In this document: positions 43,323-51,393 of the stretch, in pieces
Layout of the letters: the number at the start of each line of letters is the position of its first letter
Position numbering within the stretch: the first letter of the stretch is position 1
Notes under the pieces: model-generated
Database searches by the model: none
What the model was told of the DNA's origin: nothing
The model's input: the letters and a program-made list of their open reading frames with translations, nothing else
Position numbers and translations under genes: made by a program
NCBI GenBank assembly: GCA_019235885.1
Contig: JAFAKB010000042.1
Span: 1-56,587 of the forward strand
From: Candidatus Eremiobacterota bacterium
GTDB lineage: Bacteria > Vulcanimicrobiota > Vulcanimicrobiia > Vulcanimicrobiales > Vulcanimicrobiaceae
Length of the DNA: 56,587 bases
Direction: 5' to 3'

Positions 43323-44630
43323 TTAGTGGAAGAACGTGTTGGTGTCGAGGTGGAACGTACCGATAACGTCCCACGAGCCGACGTGGATGTGGTTGGGCTG
43401 AACGAACGGCGTCCCTTGCGTCGCCAGCGAGTGGTAGTCCGAGTGGCGCAGCCCCAGCGTGAAGCCCGGGCTGAACCGCTTGTTCAGCAGGTACGTGAGC
43501 GCCGAGCTCCAGCGGTACGGTTCACCGATCGTGGTGCCGAACAGCGGGTTGAGCGTCGGGTTCTCGTAGAAGTTCAGCGCACCCCAGCGCTCGTTCAGCG
43601 TGAACGTCGTGCCGTGCTTCACGTCGACCGGGAGAATCCACGTGACGCCCTGGGTCGACTCGTAGTACGTGCTCTGGGCCGGGTTCTCGTCGTAATAGCC
43701 GACGTTGCCGATGCCGTTCGGGCACGAGAGCTGACGAATGTTGCCCGCCTTGGTGAACGTCGCGATCAGCGCGTTGCTGCAGACCATGCCGACGTGGTGG
43801 TCGACGTTCTGCCTGTCGAGCGTCTCGCTGATCGCGAACGCGCTGTTCCAGAGGTCTTTGAACGGCTTGGTCGTGTAGGTGAAGCCGAGGTAGCCGAAGT
43901 GATGCTCGGTCGAGCTGACCGTGCAGTTCGGTCCGGTGGAGCGGCCGTTGTTGTTGCACAGGTACGGCACGGTGCTCACGCCGTTGGCGCCGTTGGTCCA
44001 GATGCGGTGGCGGAACGAGTCGCCGACGTCCATCGTGACGTAGCGGTCGAACGCGTACGTCGCATGGTACTGGAGGAGGATGTCGCGCGTGTCGCTGGGA
44101 CACACGCGCGCCGCCGCGCCGCCGGGCGCCGCAGGCTGCAGCACGCACTCCAGCGGCTGGTTGATCGTGCCTTCGGTGATGCGGTCGAAGAGCAGGTTCA
44201 GCTTGCGCGTCACCGGGATGCGCACCGTGCCGCCGAGGTCGAGCGGATCGTACCTGTTGACCGGGCTCAGCCCGGTGATCGGGACCGCGTTGCGGTTTCC
44301 GTAGTACGCCGGCTGCGTGAAGGTGACGACGAAGTCGATGATCGGCCAGTGGCCCAGCGGCGGCGGAGCCGGAGGTCGGACCGGCGCCGCGCTCGGCGTT
44401 TGGCCGACCGTCTTCGGCGCGCCGGCGGTCGTGGCCGGCGCGGTCTGATCGGCCGGCGTCGCGTTCGGTGCGGTCGCGGGGGCCGCCGCAGCGGGTGCGG
44501 CCGGAACCGTCTGCGCGTCCGCGGTGACGACCGTCCCCGCGAACAGCACGGCGGCGGCGCAAAGCGCCGTGGCGAGACGGTTCAGCGTCGAACCCGTCGC
44601 CCCGGCACGGCGCGTGTGGGAAGAATCCAT
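43323..44630 (-). CDS. Probable outer-membrane beta-barrel protein
   Basis: The 435-residue protein has a signal peptide (about 20-40, ending TADAQ), a Pro/Ala/Thr linker (about 41-95) and a mature part rich in alternating polar/aromatic strands (HWPIIDFVVTFTQPAYYG, ILLQYHATYAFDRYVTMDVGDSF, FGYLGFTYTTKPF). The chain ends in alternating residues with a C-terminal aromatic pair, TFHLDTNTFFH, resembling the beta-signal of diderm outer-membrane proteins. Four Cys lie in loops. GGAGAG lies upstream of the ATG. No specific transport function can be assigned. The 277-nt region up to the next gene holds no convincing gene. Confidence 0.72.
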   Translation of the reverse strand: MDSSHTRRAGATGSTLNRLATALCAAAVLFAGTVVTADAQTVPAAPAAAAPATAPNATPADQTAPATTAGAPKTVGQTPSAAPVRPPAPPPLGHWPIIDFVVTFTQPAYYGNRNAVPITGLSPVNRYDPLDLGGTVRIPVTRKLNLLFDRITEGTINQPLECVLQPAAPGGAAARVCPSDTRDILLQYHATYAFDRYVTMDVGDSFRHRIWTNGANGVSTVPYLCNNNGRSTGPNCTVSSTEHHFGYLGFTYTTKPFKDLWNSAFAISETLDRQNVDHHVGMVCSNALIATFTKAGNIRQLSCPNGIGNVGYYDENPAQSTYYESTQGVTWILPVDVKHGTTFTLNERWGALNFYENPTLNPLFGTTIGEPYRWSSALTYLLNKRFSPGFTLGLRHSDYHSLATQGTPFVQPNHIHVGSWDVIGTFHLDTNTFFH

Positions 44631-44907
44631 AGGGAGAGTCTCTCCTGCCTAAGTGTCCGCGGAAGAAGCTCTTACGCGGATTCTGCGGGAAAAGCGCTCC
44701 TGGGTGCATATCGACGCCGGCGATCTTTCACGGCCCGTCGTCGCATCGCGCCCGGGAAGCGCAGTGGCGCTGGATACCAGGATCCAGATTGGTACCGCCC
44801 ATTCTCGCAACGCCGGAGCCTTCCTGTGCAGTCGGCGTGCGAGACCGGACAAACCGGAAACGCAGCCGCGACGGTGAACGTCGGCAGGCGATGGGTATTT
44901 TGGCACT

Positions 44908-45897
44908 ATGAGGCGGTGGATCGCCGTCGCCGCCGCGTGCGCTTCCGTACTGATCGCAGCCGCCGCGGGCGCGCAGTCGAATTATCTGGGAACATGGTCC
45001 CAGGGACCGCAGCTTCCGCAGTTGCGCAGCGAAGATTCGGTCGCGGCGGTCGGCAACACGATCTACGTCATCGGCGGCTACGCGCCGGCCGGACCGCACC
45101 CGACCGCGCTCGACTCGACCGGCGCGGTCGACGTCGACGAACCGCTCGTACAGGCGTTCGACGTCGGACAAGGGCGCTGGTCGGATCGCGCGCCGCTCCC
45201 GCGCGGGCTGAACCACGTCGGCGTCGCGGAGCTCGGGGGCAAAATCTATGCGTTCGGGGGGTTCACCGGGCAGAACCGCGACCCGGTCACCGACGCGAAC
45301 GTCTACGACCCCGCGGCCGACGCGTGGGCGGCGCTGCCGCCGCTCCCGAACGCGCTCGGCTCGATCGCGGTCGCCGCGCTCGACGGCAAGCTGCACCTGG
45401 TCGGCGGGCGCGACGTGCACAGCGTCGCCACGCACCTGATCTTCGATCCCGTGACGAAGCGCTACACGAGCGCCGCGCCGCTCCCGGTCGGGCGCGACCA
45501 CATGGGCCTCGTCGCGTTCGGGGACAAGCTCTACGCGATCGCCGGCCGGATCGACGACTTCAACCACAACACTTCGTACGTCGACGTCTACGATCCGAAG
45601 GCGAACCGCTGGACGGCCGGCGCGCCGATGCCCTCGCAGCGCAGCGGGATGGGCGTGGCCGTCTACCGCAACCGGATCCTCGCGATCGGCGGCGAGCGCG
45701 CCGGCGGGACGTTCACCAACAACGAGGGCTACGACCCACGCACAAACTCGTGGACCGCATTTACCGCGCTGCCCGAAGGCCGGCACGGCACCGGCGCGGT
45801 CGTCGTCGGCGATCGTCTGTACCTGCCGGCTGGCGCGCCGGTGAACGGCGGCAGCCGCCAGACGGACACGCTGTTCGTCTTCGTGCAGCCATCCTGA
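44908..45897 (+). CDS. Exported kelch-repeat beta-propeller protein (paralog)
   Basis: The 329-residue protein with signal peptide (RRWIAVAAACASVLIAAAAG) and six kelch repeats is closely similar to the gene at 35454: shared blocks include PLPRGLNHVG, YAFGGF, APLPVGRDHMGL, FTNNE and LPEGRHGTGA. A TATTTT -10-like box ends exactly 6 nt before the ATG, the same spacing as in the paralog, so this too may be a leaderless message. The function is unknown. Its TGA overlaps the likely CTG start of the VanZ-like gene. Confidence 0.9.
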   Translation: MRRWIAVAAACASVLIAAAAGAQSNYLGTWSQGPQLPQLRSEDSVAAVGNTIYVIGGYAPAGPHPTALDSTGAVDVDEPLVQAFDVGQGRWSDRAPLPRGLNHVGVAELGGKIYAFGGFTGQNRDPVTDANVYDPAADAWAALPPLPNALGSIAVAALDGKLHLVGGRDVHSVATHLIFDPVTKRYTSAAPLPVGRDHMGLVAFGDKLYAIAGRIDDFNHNTSYVDVYDPKANRWTAGAPMPSQRSGMGVAVYRNRILAIGGERAGGTFTNNEGYDPRTNSWTAFTALPEGRHGTGAVVVGDRLYLPAGAPVNGGSRQTDTLFVFVQPS

Positions 45898-46322
45898 AAC
45901 CGGCGCTGCGCGTCGCGCTGGTCGTCGTCGTGCTCGCGGCGCTGCTGTGGGCCGCGACGAGTCACCGCGTCTACCACCGCACGGTGCCGTTCCACGTGCT
46001 GATGCGCGTCTTCGGCGAGGACGATGCCGGAACGGTGGCGACGTTGCTGCGCAAGTTCTACAGCGTCGTCGCGTTCGCGCTGCTCGGCTTCATCGTTCAC
46101 CTCGCGCTGCCGCGCACGCGGCGACCGGAGCTGCGCGCGGCGCTGATCGTCGCGGGGTTTTCCGCGGTGATCGAGGTCGTGCAGAGGCTCGACGGCGCAC
46201 ACGAGGGATTGCTCTCGAACGCGATCGACGTCGCATGCGGCGCGCTCGGCGGCTGGCTCGGCGCCGCTATTTTTTCGCGCGCTTCGGCTTTCCGGCGGTA
46301 TTCGCGGCGACCGCGGCTTTGA
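45894..46322 (+). CDS. VanZ-like membrane protein
   Basis: The 142-residue product has four predicted membrane segments (LRVALVVVVLAALLWAA, FYSVVAFALLGFIVHLAL, LRAALIVAGFSAVIEVVQ, AIDVACGALGGWLGAAIF) and the VanZ-type pattern of a Glu-x-x-Gln in helix 3 followed by R/D-rich loop and N-A-x-D. No ATG/GTG/TTG lies at a suitable place; the CTG at 45894 would overlap the kelch stop as CTGA, in keeping with the many ATGA/GTGA junctions here. The start is uncertain. The family function is poorly known (VanZ confers teicoplanin resistance). Confidence 0.68.
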   Translation: MKPALRVALVVVVLAALLWAATSHRVYHRTVPFHVLMRVFGEDDAGTVATLLRKFYSVVAFALLGFIVHLALPRTRRPELRAALIVAGFSAVIEVVQRLDGAHEGLLSNAIDVACGALGGWLGAAIFSRASAFRRYSRRPRL

Positions 46323-46343
46323 CCAGCGCCGCGAGGCTTTTCG

Positions 46344-47273
46344 TCAAATGCGGACTTGCGTCGGGAGCGGCTTGCGGTCGAGGTAGGCGATCAGGTTCTC
46401 CGCGGCGAGCATTGCCATGCGAGTGCGGGTCTCGATCGTCGCGCTGCCGACGTGCGGGACGATCACGATGTCGTCGCGCGCGTAGAGCGGGTGGTCGGGC
46501 GGAAGCGGCTCGGGGTCGGTGACGTCGAGCGCCGCGCCGGCGATCTGCTTGCGCTCGAGCGCGCGCAGCAGCGCGCCGGTGTCGCAGACCGCGCCGCGCG
46601 CCGCGTTCACGAAGGTCGCGGTCGGCTTCATCCGCGCGAAGGCGGCGTCGCCGAACATGCCGCGCGTCTGCGGCGTCAGCGGGAGCAGCGCTACGACGCA
46701 ATCCGACTCCGCCAACAGATCCTCGAAGCTGCGGTAGGACGCGCCGGTGTGCGCGTCGTCGTCGCGCGGGGTGCGCGTGTGGTAGACGACGTGCATCCCG
46801 CTGGCGTGCGCGCGACGCGCGAGCGCGTGGCCGATCGCGCCGAAGCCGACGATCCCGACCGTCGCGCCGGCGAGGTCGTGGCTGTACGGCATGTCGCCTT
46901 CGGCGAGCCAGCGCCCCGAGCGCGCCCACGCCATTGCGGGACCGAGTTGCCGCACCGCGATGATGACGAGCCCGTACGCCAGGTCGGCGACCGCTTCGAC
47001 CAGCGAGCCGCGCGAGTTCGTCAGCACGATCCCGCGCTCGCGCAGCACCGACAGGTCGACGTTGTCGTAGCCGACCGACTGCATCGCGACGATCTTCAGC
47101 GCGGGCGCCTCGGCGAAGAACGCGGCGTCCAGCGGAACATTCGAGCTGGCGAGCACCCCGACGATGTCACGCAACGCGGGTCCCCATTCGGTTCGTGGGA
47201 CGGCGGCGAGATCGACCACGGTGAAGCGCTCGCGCAGGCGCGCCAGCACGGCGTTGGGGACGCGGAACAACAC
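46344..47273 (-). CDS. D-isomer-specific 2-hydroxyacid dehydrogenase
   Basis: The 309-residue enzyme has an NAD(P) Rossmann motif (GATVGIVGFGAIGHALARRAHA), the substrate Arg in FVNAARGAVCDTGAL, the Glu in DVTDPEPLPPDHPLY and the catalytic His in IVPHVGSAT. This is the GhrB/glyoxylate-hydroxypyruvate reductase-like group. It lies last in the TRAP-transporter operon, separated from the tartrate dehydrogenase gene by a palindromic repeat. It probably interconverts a 2-oxoacid and a D-2-hydroxyacid produced by the operon. Confidence 0.92.
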   Translation of the reverse strand: MLFRVPNAVLARLRERFTVVDLAAVPRTEWGPALRDIVGVLASSNVPLDAAFFAEAPALKIVAMQSVGYDNVDLSVLRERGIVLTNSRGSLVEAVADLAYGLVIIAVRQLGPAMAWARSGRWLAEGDMPYSHDLAGATVGIVGFGAIGHALARRAHASGMHVVYHTRTPRDDDAHTGASYRSFEDLLAESDCVVALLPLTPQTRGMFGDAAFARMKPTATFVNAARGAVCDTGALLRALERKQIAGAALDVTDPEPLPPDHPLYARDDIVIVPHVGSATIETRTRMAMLAAENLIAYLDRKPLPTQVRI

Positions 47274-47289
47274 GGCGACGGCTGGTCGC

Positions 47290-47334
47290 TCACCCTTCGA
47301 CGAGCTCAGGGTGACCCCACTTCGCTCAGGGTGA
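47290..47334 (-). repeat. Palindromic repeat, copy 3, with extra half-site
   Basis: TCACCCT (47290-47296) and AGGGTGA (47308-47314) flank an 11-nt centre; a second AGGGTGA (47328-47334), preceded by CTTCGCTC, forms an additional half. The main unit is the same 25-nt family as at 27224 and 30551, in inverse orientation. It lies between two genes of one operon. Confidence 0.85.
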
Positions 47335-47345
47335 CGAAACCCCGA

Positions 47346-48425
47346 TCAGACGGCGCCGGCGGTGGGCTGGGCGGCGGCGTCGGCGATCGCTTTGCCGACC
47401 TCTTCGGTGCTCGCGCTCCCGCCGATCTCACGCGTGCGCGGGCCGCTGGTCAGCACGGACTCGATCGCGCGCATCACTTCGGCCGCCGCCTCGGGCTCGC
47501 CCAAGTGCTCGAGCATCATCGCGCCGGACCAGATCTGCCCGATCGGGTTGGCGACGTGCTTGCCCGCGATGTCGGGCGCGGAGCCGTGCACGGGCTCGAA
47601 CAGCGAGGGGAACTCGCGCTCGGGGTTGATGTTCCCCGAGGGCGCGATCCCGATCGTTCCGGTCGTCGCCGGGCCCAGGTCGGAAAGGATGTCGCCGAAC
47701 AGATTCGAGCCGACGACGACGTCGAACCAGTCGGGGTGCTGCACGAAGTGCGCGGTGAGGATGTCGATGTGGTACTGGTCGGTCTTCACGTCCGGGTACT
47801 CCGCGCCGACCGCCTTCACGCGCTCGTCCCAGTACGGCATCGTGATCGCGATCCCGTTCGACTTCGTCGCCGAGGTCAGGTGCTTCTTCGGCCGGCTGCG
47901 CGCGAGCTCGTACGCGTAGCGCAGGATGCGGTCGACGCCGCGGCGCGTGAAGACCGTCTCCTGCATCACCGTCTCGTGCGGCGTCCCCTCGAAGATGCGC
48001 CCGCCGATCGAGGAGTACTCGCCTTCGGTGTTCTCGCGCACGATCCAGTAGTCGATCTCGCCGGTGTTCCGCCCCGCGAGCGGCGAAGCGATCCCGGGCA
48101 TCAGCCGCACCGGGCGCAGGTTCACGTACTGGTCGAAGCCGCGCCGCATCGGGATCAGCAGACCCCACAGCGAGACGTGGTCCGGCACGCTCGGAAACCC
48201 GACCGCGCCGAAGAAGATCGCGTCGTAGCCTTTGATTTGCGCGAGCCCGTCGGGCGGCATCATCGTGCCGGTCTGCGCGTAGCGCTCGCAGCTCCAGTCG
48301 AAGTAGTCCCAGCGGAACGCGAACCCGTGCCGCTTTCCGATCGCGTCGAGCACGCGCACGCCTTCCGGCAGCGTCTCCTTGCCGATGCCGTCGCCGGGGA
48401 TCGTCGCGATACGATAGGACTTCAC
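47346..48425 (-). CDS. Tartrate/D-malate dehydrogenase (isocitrate/isopropylmalate dehydrogenase family)
   Basis: The 359-residue protein has IATIPGDGIGKETLPEG, LRPVRLMPG, IVRENTEGEYSSIGGR (substrate loop), TSATKSNGI, and GSNLFGDILSDLGPATTGTIGIAPSGNI. The GSNLFGD and ENTEGEYS forms are those of tartrate/D-malate dehydrogenases (TtuC/DmlA) rather than LeuB. It oxidatively decarboxylates a 2-hydroxydicarboxylate with NAD. The GTG is one nt after the TRAP permease stop. Tartrate, D-malate or an isopropylmalate-like acid are all possible substrates. Confidence 0.9.
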   Translation of the reverse strand: MKSYRIATIPGDGIGKETLPEGVRVLDAIGKRHGFAFRWDYFDWSCERYAQTGTMMPPDGLAQIKGYDAIFFGAVGFPSVPDHVSLWGLLIPMRRGFDQYVNLRPVRLMPGIASPLAGRNTGEIDYWIVRENTEGEYSSIGGRIFEGTPHETVMQETVFTRRGVDRILRYAYELARSRPKKHLTSATKSNGIAITMPYWDERVKAVGAEYPDVKTDQYHIDILTAHFVQHPDWFDVVVGSNLFGDILSDLGPATTGTIGIAPSGNINPEREFPSLFEPVHGSAPDIAGKHVANPIGQIWSGAMMLEHLGEPEAAAEVMRAIESVLTSGPRTREIGGSASTEEVGKAIADAAAQPTAGAV

Positions 48426-48426
48426 G

Positions 48427-50331
48427 TTACTGGCCCGCGCCCTTTCCGAGGAAACCGAGTGAGACCCACGGCACGTACGCGACGATAAGCAGCCCCACGA
48501 TCAGCGCGATGAAGTAGGGGAGCAGCGGCCGGACGACGTCCTCGGGATTGGCCTTGCCGATCGCGCTCGCCGAGAAGAACCCGATCCCGACCGGCGGCGA
48601 GAACAGGCCGACCCCCATCGCGAGCACCACGACGATCGCGTAGTGCACTTCGTTGATCCCGGCGGCGCGCGCGATCGGAAACAGCAGCGGCCCGAAGAGC
48701 ACCATCGCCGGGATCCCCTCGAGCACCGAGCCGAGGAAGATGAACATCACGATCGAGAGCAGCATCAGACCGGCTTTCCCGCCCGGCGCGTGCCCGAGAA
48801 TGTCGGCGAGCTGCTGCGCGAAACCCGACTGGGTGAGCGCCCAGCCCATCGCCGTCGCGGTCGCGATGATGAAGAGGATCGCGCCGGCGAGCGAGACCGT
48901 CTCGACCAGCGTCGGATAGACGGTGCGCCAGTTGAACCCGCGATAGATCAGCACGCCGACCAGGATCGTATAGATGATCCCGACGACGCTCACCTCGGTC
49001 GCGGTCGCGATCCCGGCGACGACGAAGTAACGGATCACCAGCGGCAGCACGAGCCCGGGGATCGCGACGAAGAACGCGATCGCGACCGCGCGCACCGGGG
49101 CGCGCTGCGAGAGCGCGACGTTCTCGCGCTTGGCGTCCCACAGCGCGACGGCGACGAGCAGCAGCGAGATCAGAAACGCCGGCAGCAGCCCGGCGGTGAA
49201 CATCGCTTGAATCGAAACCCCGGTGACGGAGCCGATGATGATCAGCACCAAGCTCGGCGGAATCGTCTCGGCCATCGCGCCCGAGGTCGCGAGCAGCGCA
49301 ATCATCGACGTCCGCTTCTGCCCGCGGCGCTCCATGTCGGGGAACAGGACCGGAGCGACCGCCGCCATGTCGGCGATTTTCGAGCCGGAGATGCCGGAAA
49401 CGAGATACATCGCGCCGACGAGCACGATGCTCAGGCCGCCGCGCAGGTGCCCGACCAGCGCGGCCAGCGCGCCGACCAGCCGCTGCGCGATCCCGGCGGT
49501 CTCCATCAGCAAGCCCAGGAAGATGAAGAGCGGGACCGCGAGCAGGACCAGATTCGAGACCCCGGCGAGCATCTGTCCGGAGACGGTGTTCAGCGGGACG
49601 GAGGTCACGATCGCCAGATAGCTGACCGTCCCGAGGCCGAACGAGAACGCGATCGGGACGCCGATCGCGATGCACGTTCCCGTCAGCAGCACGAAGAAGA
49701 CGACCAAGTTCACGTTGCCGAGCCCGGCGAACGCACCGCGTCCGAGATAGCATGCCAGGCTCAGCACGACCGCGCCCGCGACCACCCCGGCGACGGCCCC
49801 GAGGTTCATCTCGGAGAGCCGGAGCAGCGCGAGGATCAAGATCAGCACCAGGCAGATCATGATCGCGAGGACTTCGTACGAGCGCGGCAGGCTGAGCGCG
49901 GGCGTGAGGTCGATGCGCTCGATGTCGAAGAACTTCAGCGTCGCCGGGATGAGCTCGATGACGAACACCACCACGACGACCGCCGCGATCGCCTCGAGCA
50001 CGTCGCGGACCCGGCCGCTCGAACGCCGCACCAGCACCGAGAGGCTGATGTGCTCGCCGCGCCGGTACGCGACCACGGCGCCGAGCATCGCGATCCAGAG
50101 GAAGACGAACGTCGCGAGCTCGTCGCTCCAGACGAGCGGGTTGCGCAGCACGTAGCGCGTGAAGACGCCGGCGGCGAGGATGACGATGTCGACGACGACG
50201 AGCAGCGCCGCGAGCGGCTCGACGACCGCGCCGATCCCGCGGTCGACCGCCGCCGCCCAGGGCCGCCGCAGCGCGACCGGGCCGTGGAGCGCCGCTACCT
50301 CGGCTTCGCGAACCGCCTCGACGCCGCTCAT
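48427..50331 (-). CDS. TRAP transporter fused small/large membrane subunits (DctQM)
   Basis: Of 634 residues, ~20-200 form the DctQ part with four helices (VFTRYVLRNPLVWSDELATFVFLW is its signature, quoted here in part as RYVLRNPLVWSDELA) and ~205-630 the DctM part (FFVLLTGTCIAIGVPIAFSFGLG, VSGISGSKIADMAAVAPVLFP, VGLFSPPVGIGFF). It moves an organic acid into the cell with a sodium gradient, using the periplasmic protein encoded next to it. Starts 6 nt after dctP. Confidence 0.95.
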   Translation of the reverse strand: MSGVEAVREAEVAALHGPVALRRPWAAAVDRGIGAVVEPLAALLVVVDIVILAAGVFTRYVLRNPLVWSDELATFVFLWIAMLGAVVAYRRGEHISLSVLVRRSSGRVRDVLEAIAAVVVVVFVIELIPATLKFFDIERIDLTPALSLPRSYEVLAIMICLVLILILALLRLSEMNLGAVAGVVAGAVVLSLACYLGRGAFAGLGNVNLVVFFVLLTGTCIAIGVPIAFSFGLGTVSYLAIVTSVPLNTVSGQMLAGVSNLVLLAVPLFIFLGLLMETAGIAQRLVGALAALVGHLRGGLSIVLVGAMYLVSGISGSKIADMAAVAPVLFPDMERRGQKRTSMIALLATSGAMAETIPPSLVLIIIGSVTGVSIQAMFTAGLLPAFLISLLLVAVALWDAKRENVALSQRAPVRAVAIAFFVAIPGLVLPLVIRYFVVAGIATATEVSVVGIIYTILVGVLIYRGFNWRTVYPTLVETVSLAGAILFIIATATAMGWALTQSGFAQQLADILGHAPGGKAGLMLLSIVMFIFLGSVLEGIPAMVLFGPLLFPIARAAGINEVHYAIVVVLAMGVGLFSPPVGIGFFSASAIGKANPEDVVRPLLPYFIALIVGLLIVAYVPWVSLGFLGKGAGQ

Positions 50332-50337
50332 CCGCCG

Positions 50338-51348
50338 CTACGCGAGCTTGTTGGCGTACTTCTCGAGCGCCGCCCAGGCCTTCGGGCCGAACTTGTCGCG
50401 CCAGCGCTCGTAGTACTTCGCCTCGACGAGCTTCTGCTTGAAGCTGTTCTTGTCGACGTCGTTGAACTTCATCCCGCGCCGGACCAGCTTGTCGCGCACC
50501 GAGCGGTTGAGGATCACGTTGTCGCTGCGCGCGGCCAGCGTCGCTTTCGCCATCTCGCGCGCGATGACGTCCTGAATTCCTTTGCCCAGCTTGTTCCAGA
50601 CGTCTTGGTTGAAGAGCGTCCAGTAGCCGGACCAGATGTGGTCCGACATCGCGACGTACTTCTGGACCTCGTAGAACTTCTGCTGGTCGATGAGGAGCAG
50701 CGGGTTCTCCTGCGCGTCGATGACGTGCGTCTGCAGCGAGGTGTAGAGCTCGCTGAGCGCGATCGGCGAGGGCGAGGCGCCGAGCGACTTGAAGGTGTCG
50801 ACGCGAATCTCGCCCGGCGAGACGCGAATCTTCAAGCCGGCGAGGTCGTTGACGTTGTGGATCGGCTTGGTCGAGGTGGTGATCTCGCGGAAGCCGTTCT
50901 CCCAGATCTTCTCGAGCACCACCATGCTGCCGCGGCTCTGAATGTCGTCGCGCACGACCTTGCCGAGATCGCCGTCCATCGCGCGGAAGACCGTGTCGCG
51001 GTTCGGGTAGGCGTAGGCGAGGTTCTCGATCGACGCCAGCGGCGCGATCTGGTTGAGGAACGCGCCCGGCATCGCAAGCGATTCGATCGCGCCGGACCGG
51101 AGCTGCGCGATCATGTTCGGATCGCTGCCGAGCTGGCTGGTCGGGAACGACTTGATGTTGACGCGTCCGTTGGTCGCCTTGCGAATGCGCCCGAACGCCT
51201 CGACCGAGCGGACGTTGATCGGGTGCTCCGGCGGCAGATCGTGCCCGTACTTGAGCTCGAACTCGGCGGCCCGCGCCGGCGTGACGATCCCGAGCGTGGC
51301 GAACGTCGCCGCGGTGCCGAGGACGAAACCTTGACGGGTGACGGACAT
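50338..51348 (-). CDS. TRAP transporter substrate-binding protein (DctP)
   Basis: The 336-residue binding protein has a signal peptide (QGFVLGTAATFATLGIVTPARA) and the DctP pattern: YGHDLPPEHPINVRSVEAF, LGSDPNMIAQLRSGAIE, and DLAGLKIRVSPGEIRVDTF with the conserved Arg that binds the ligand carboxylate. TQLQTHVIDAQENP-like region reads SLQTHVIDAQENPLLL here. It delivers a carboxylate to the DctQM permease. AGAGGAG lies 6 nt before the ATG. Neighbours suggest a hydroxy-dicarboxylate ligand. Confidence 0.95.
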   Translation of the reverse strand: MSVTRQGFVLGTAATFATLGIVTPARAAEFELKYGHDLPPEHPINVRSVEAFGRIRKATNGRVNIKSFPTSQLGSDPNMIAQLRSGAIESLAMPGAFLNQIAPLASIENLAYAYPNRDTVFRAMDGDLGKVVRDDIQSRGSMVVLEKIWENGFREITTSTKPIHNVNDLAGLKIRVSPGEIRVDTFKSLGASPSPIALSELYTSLQTHVIDAQENPLLLIDQQKFYEVQKYVAMSDHIWSGYWTLFNQDVWNKLGKGIQDVIAREMAKATLAARSDNVILNRSVRDKLVRRGMKFNDVDKNSFKQKLVEAKYYERWRDKFGPKAWAALEKYANKLA

Positions 51349-51393
51349 GGAAGCTCCTCTGGTCGGAACGCGAGGTGGGTTCGTGTGCGGGGC

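Noticed and set aside
44653-44877. A 74-residue open frame in the gap before the second kelch gene
   Set aside because: No Shine-Dalgarno, no coherent hydrophobic pattern and no homology signal; the 277-nt gap is more likely promoter and leader DNA.
43326-46322. A 998-residue plus-strand frame across the beta-barrel gene and the kelch gene
   Set aside because: Only the last ~142 residues (the VanZ-like protein) read as real protein; the rest is antisense or out of frame.
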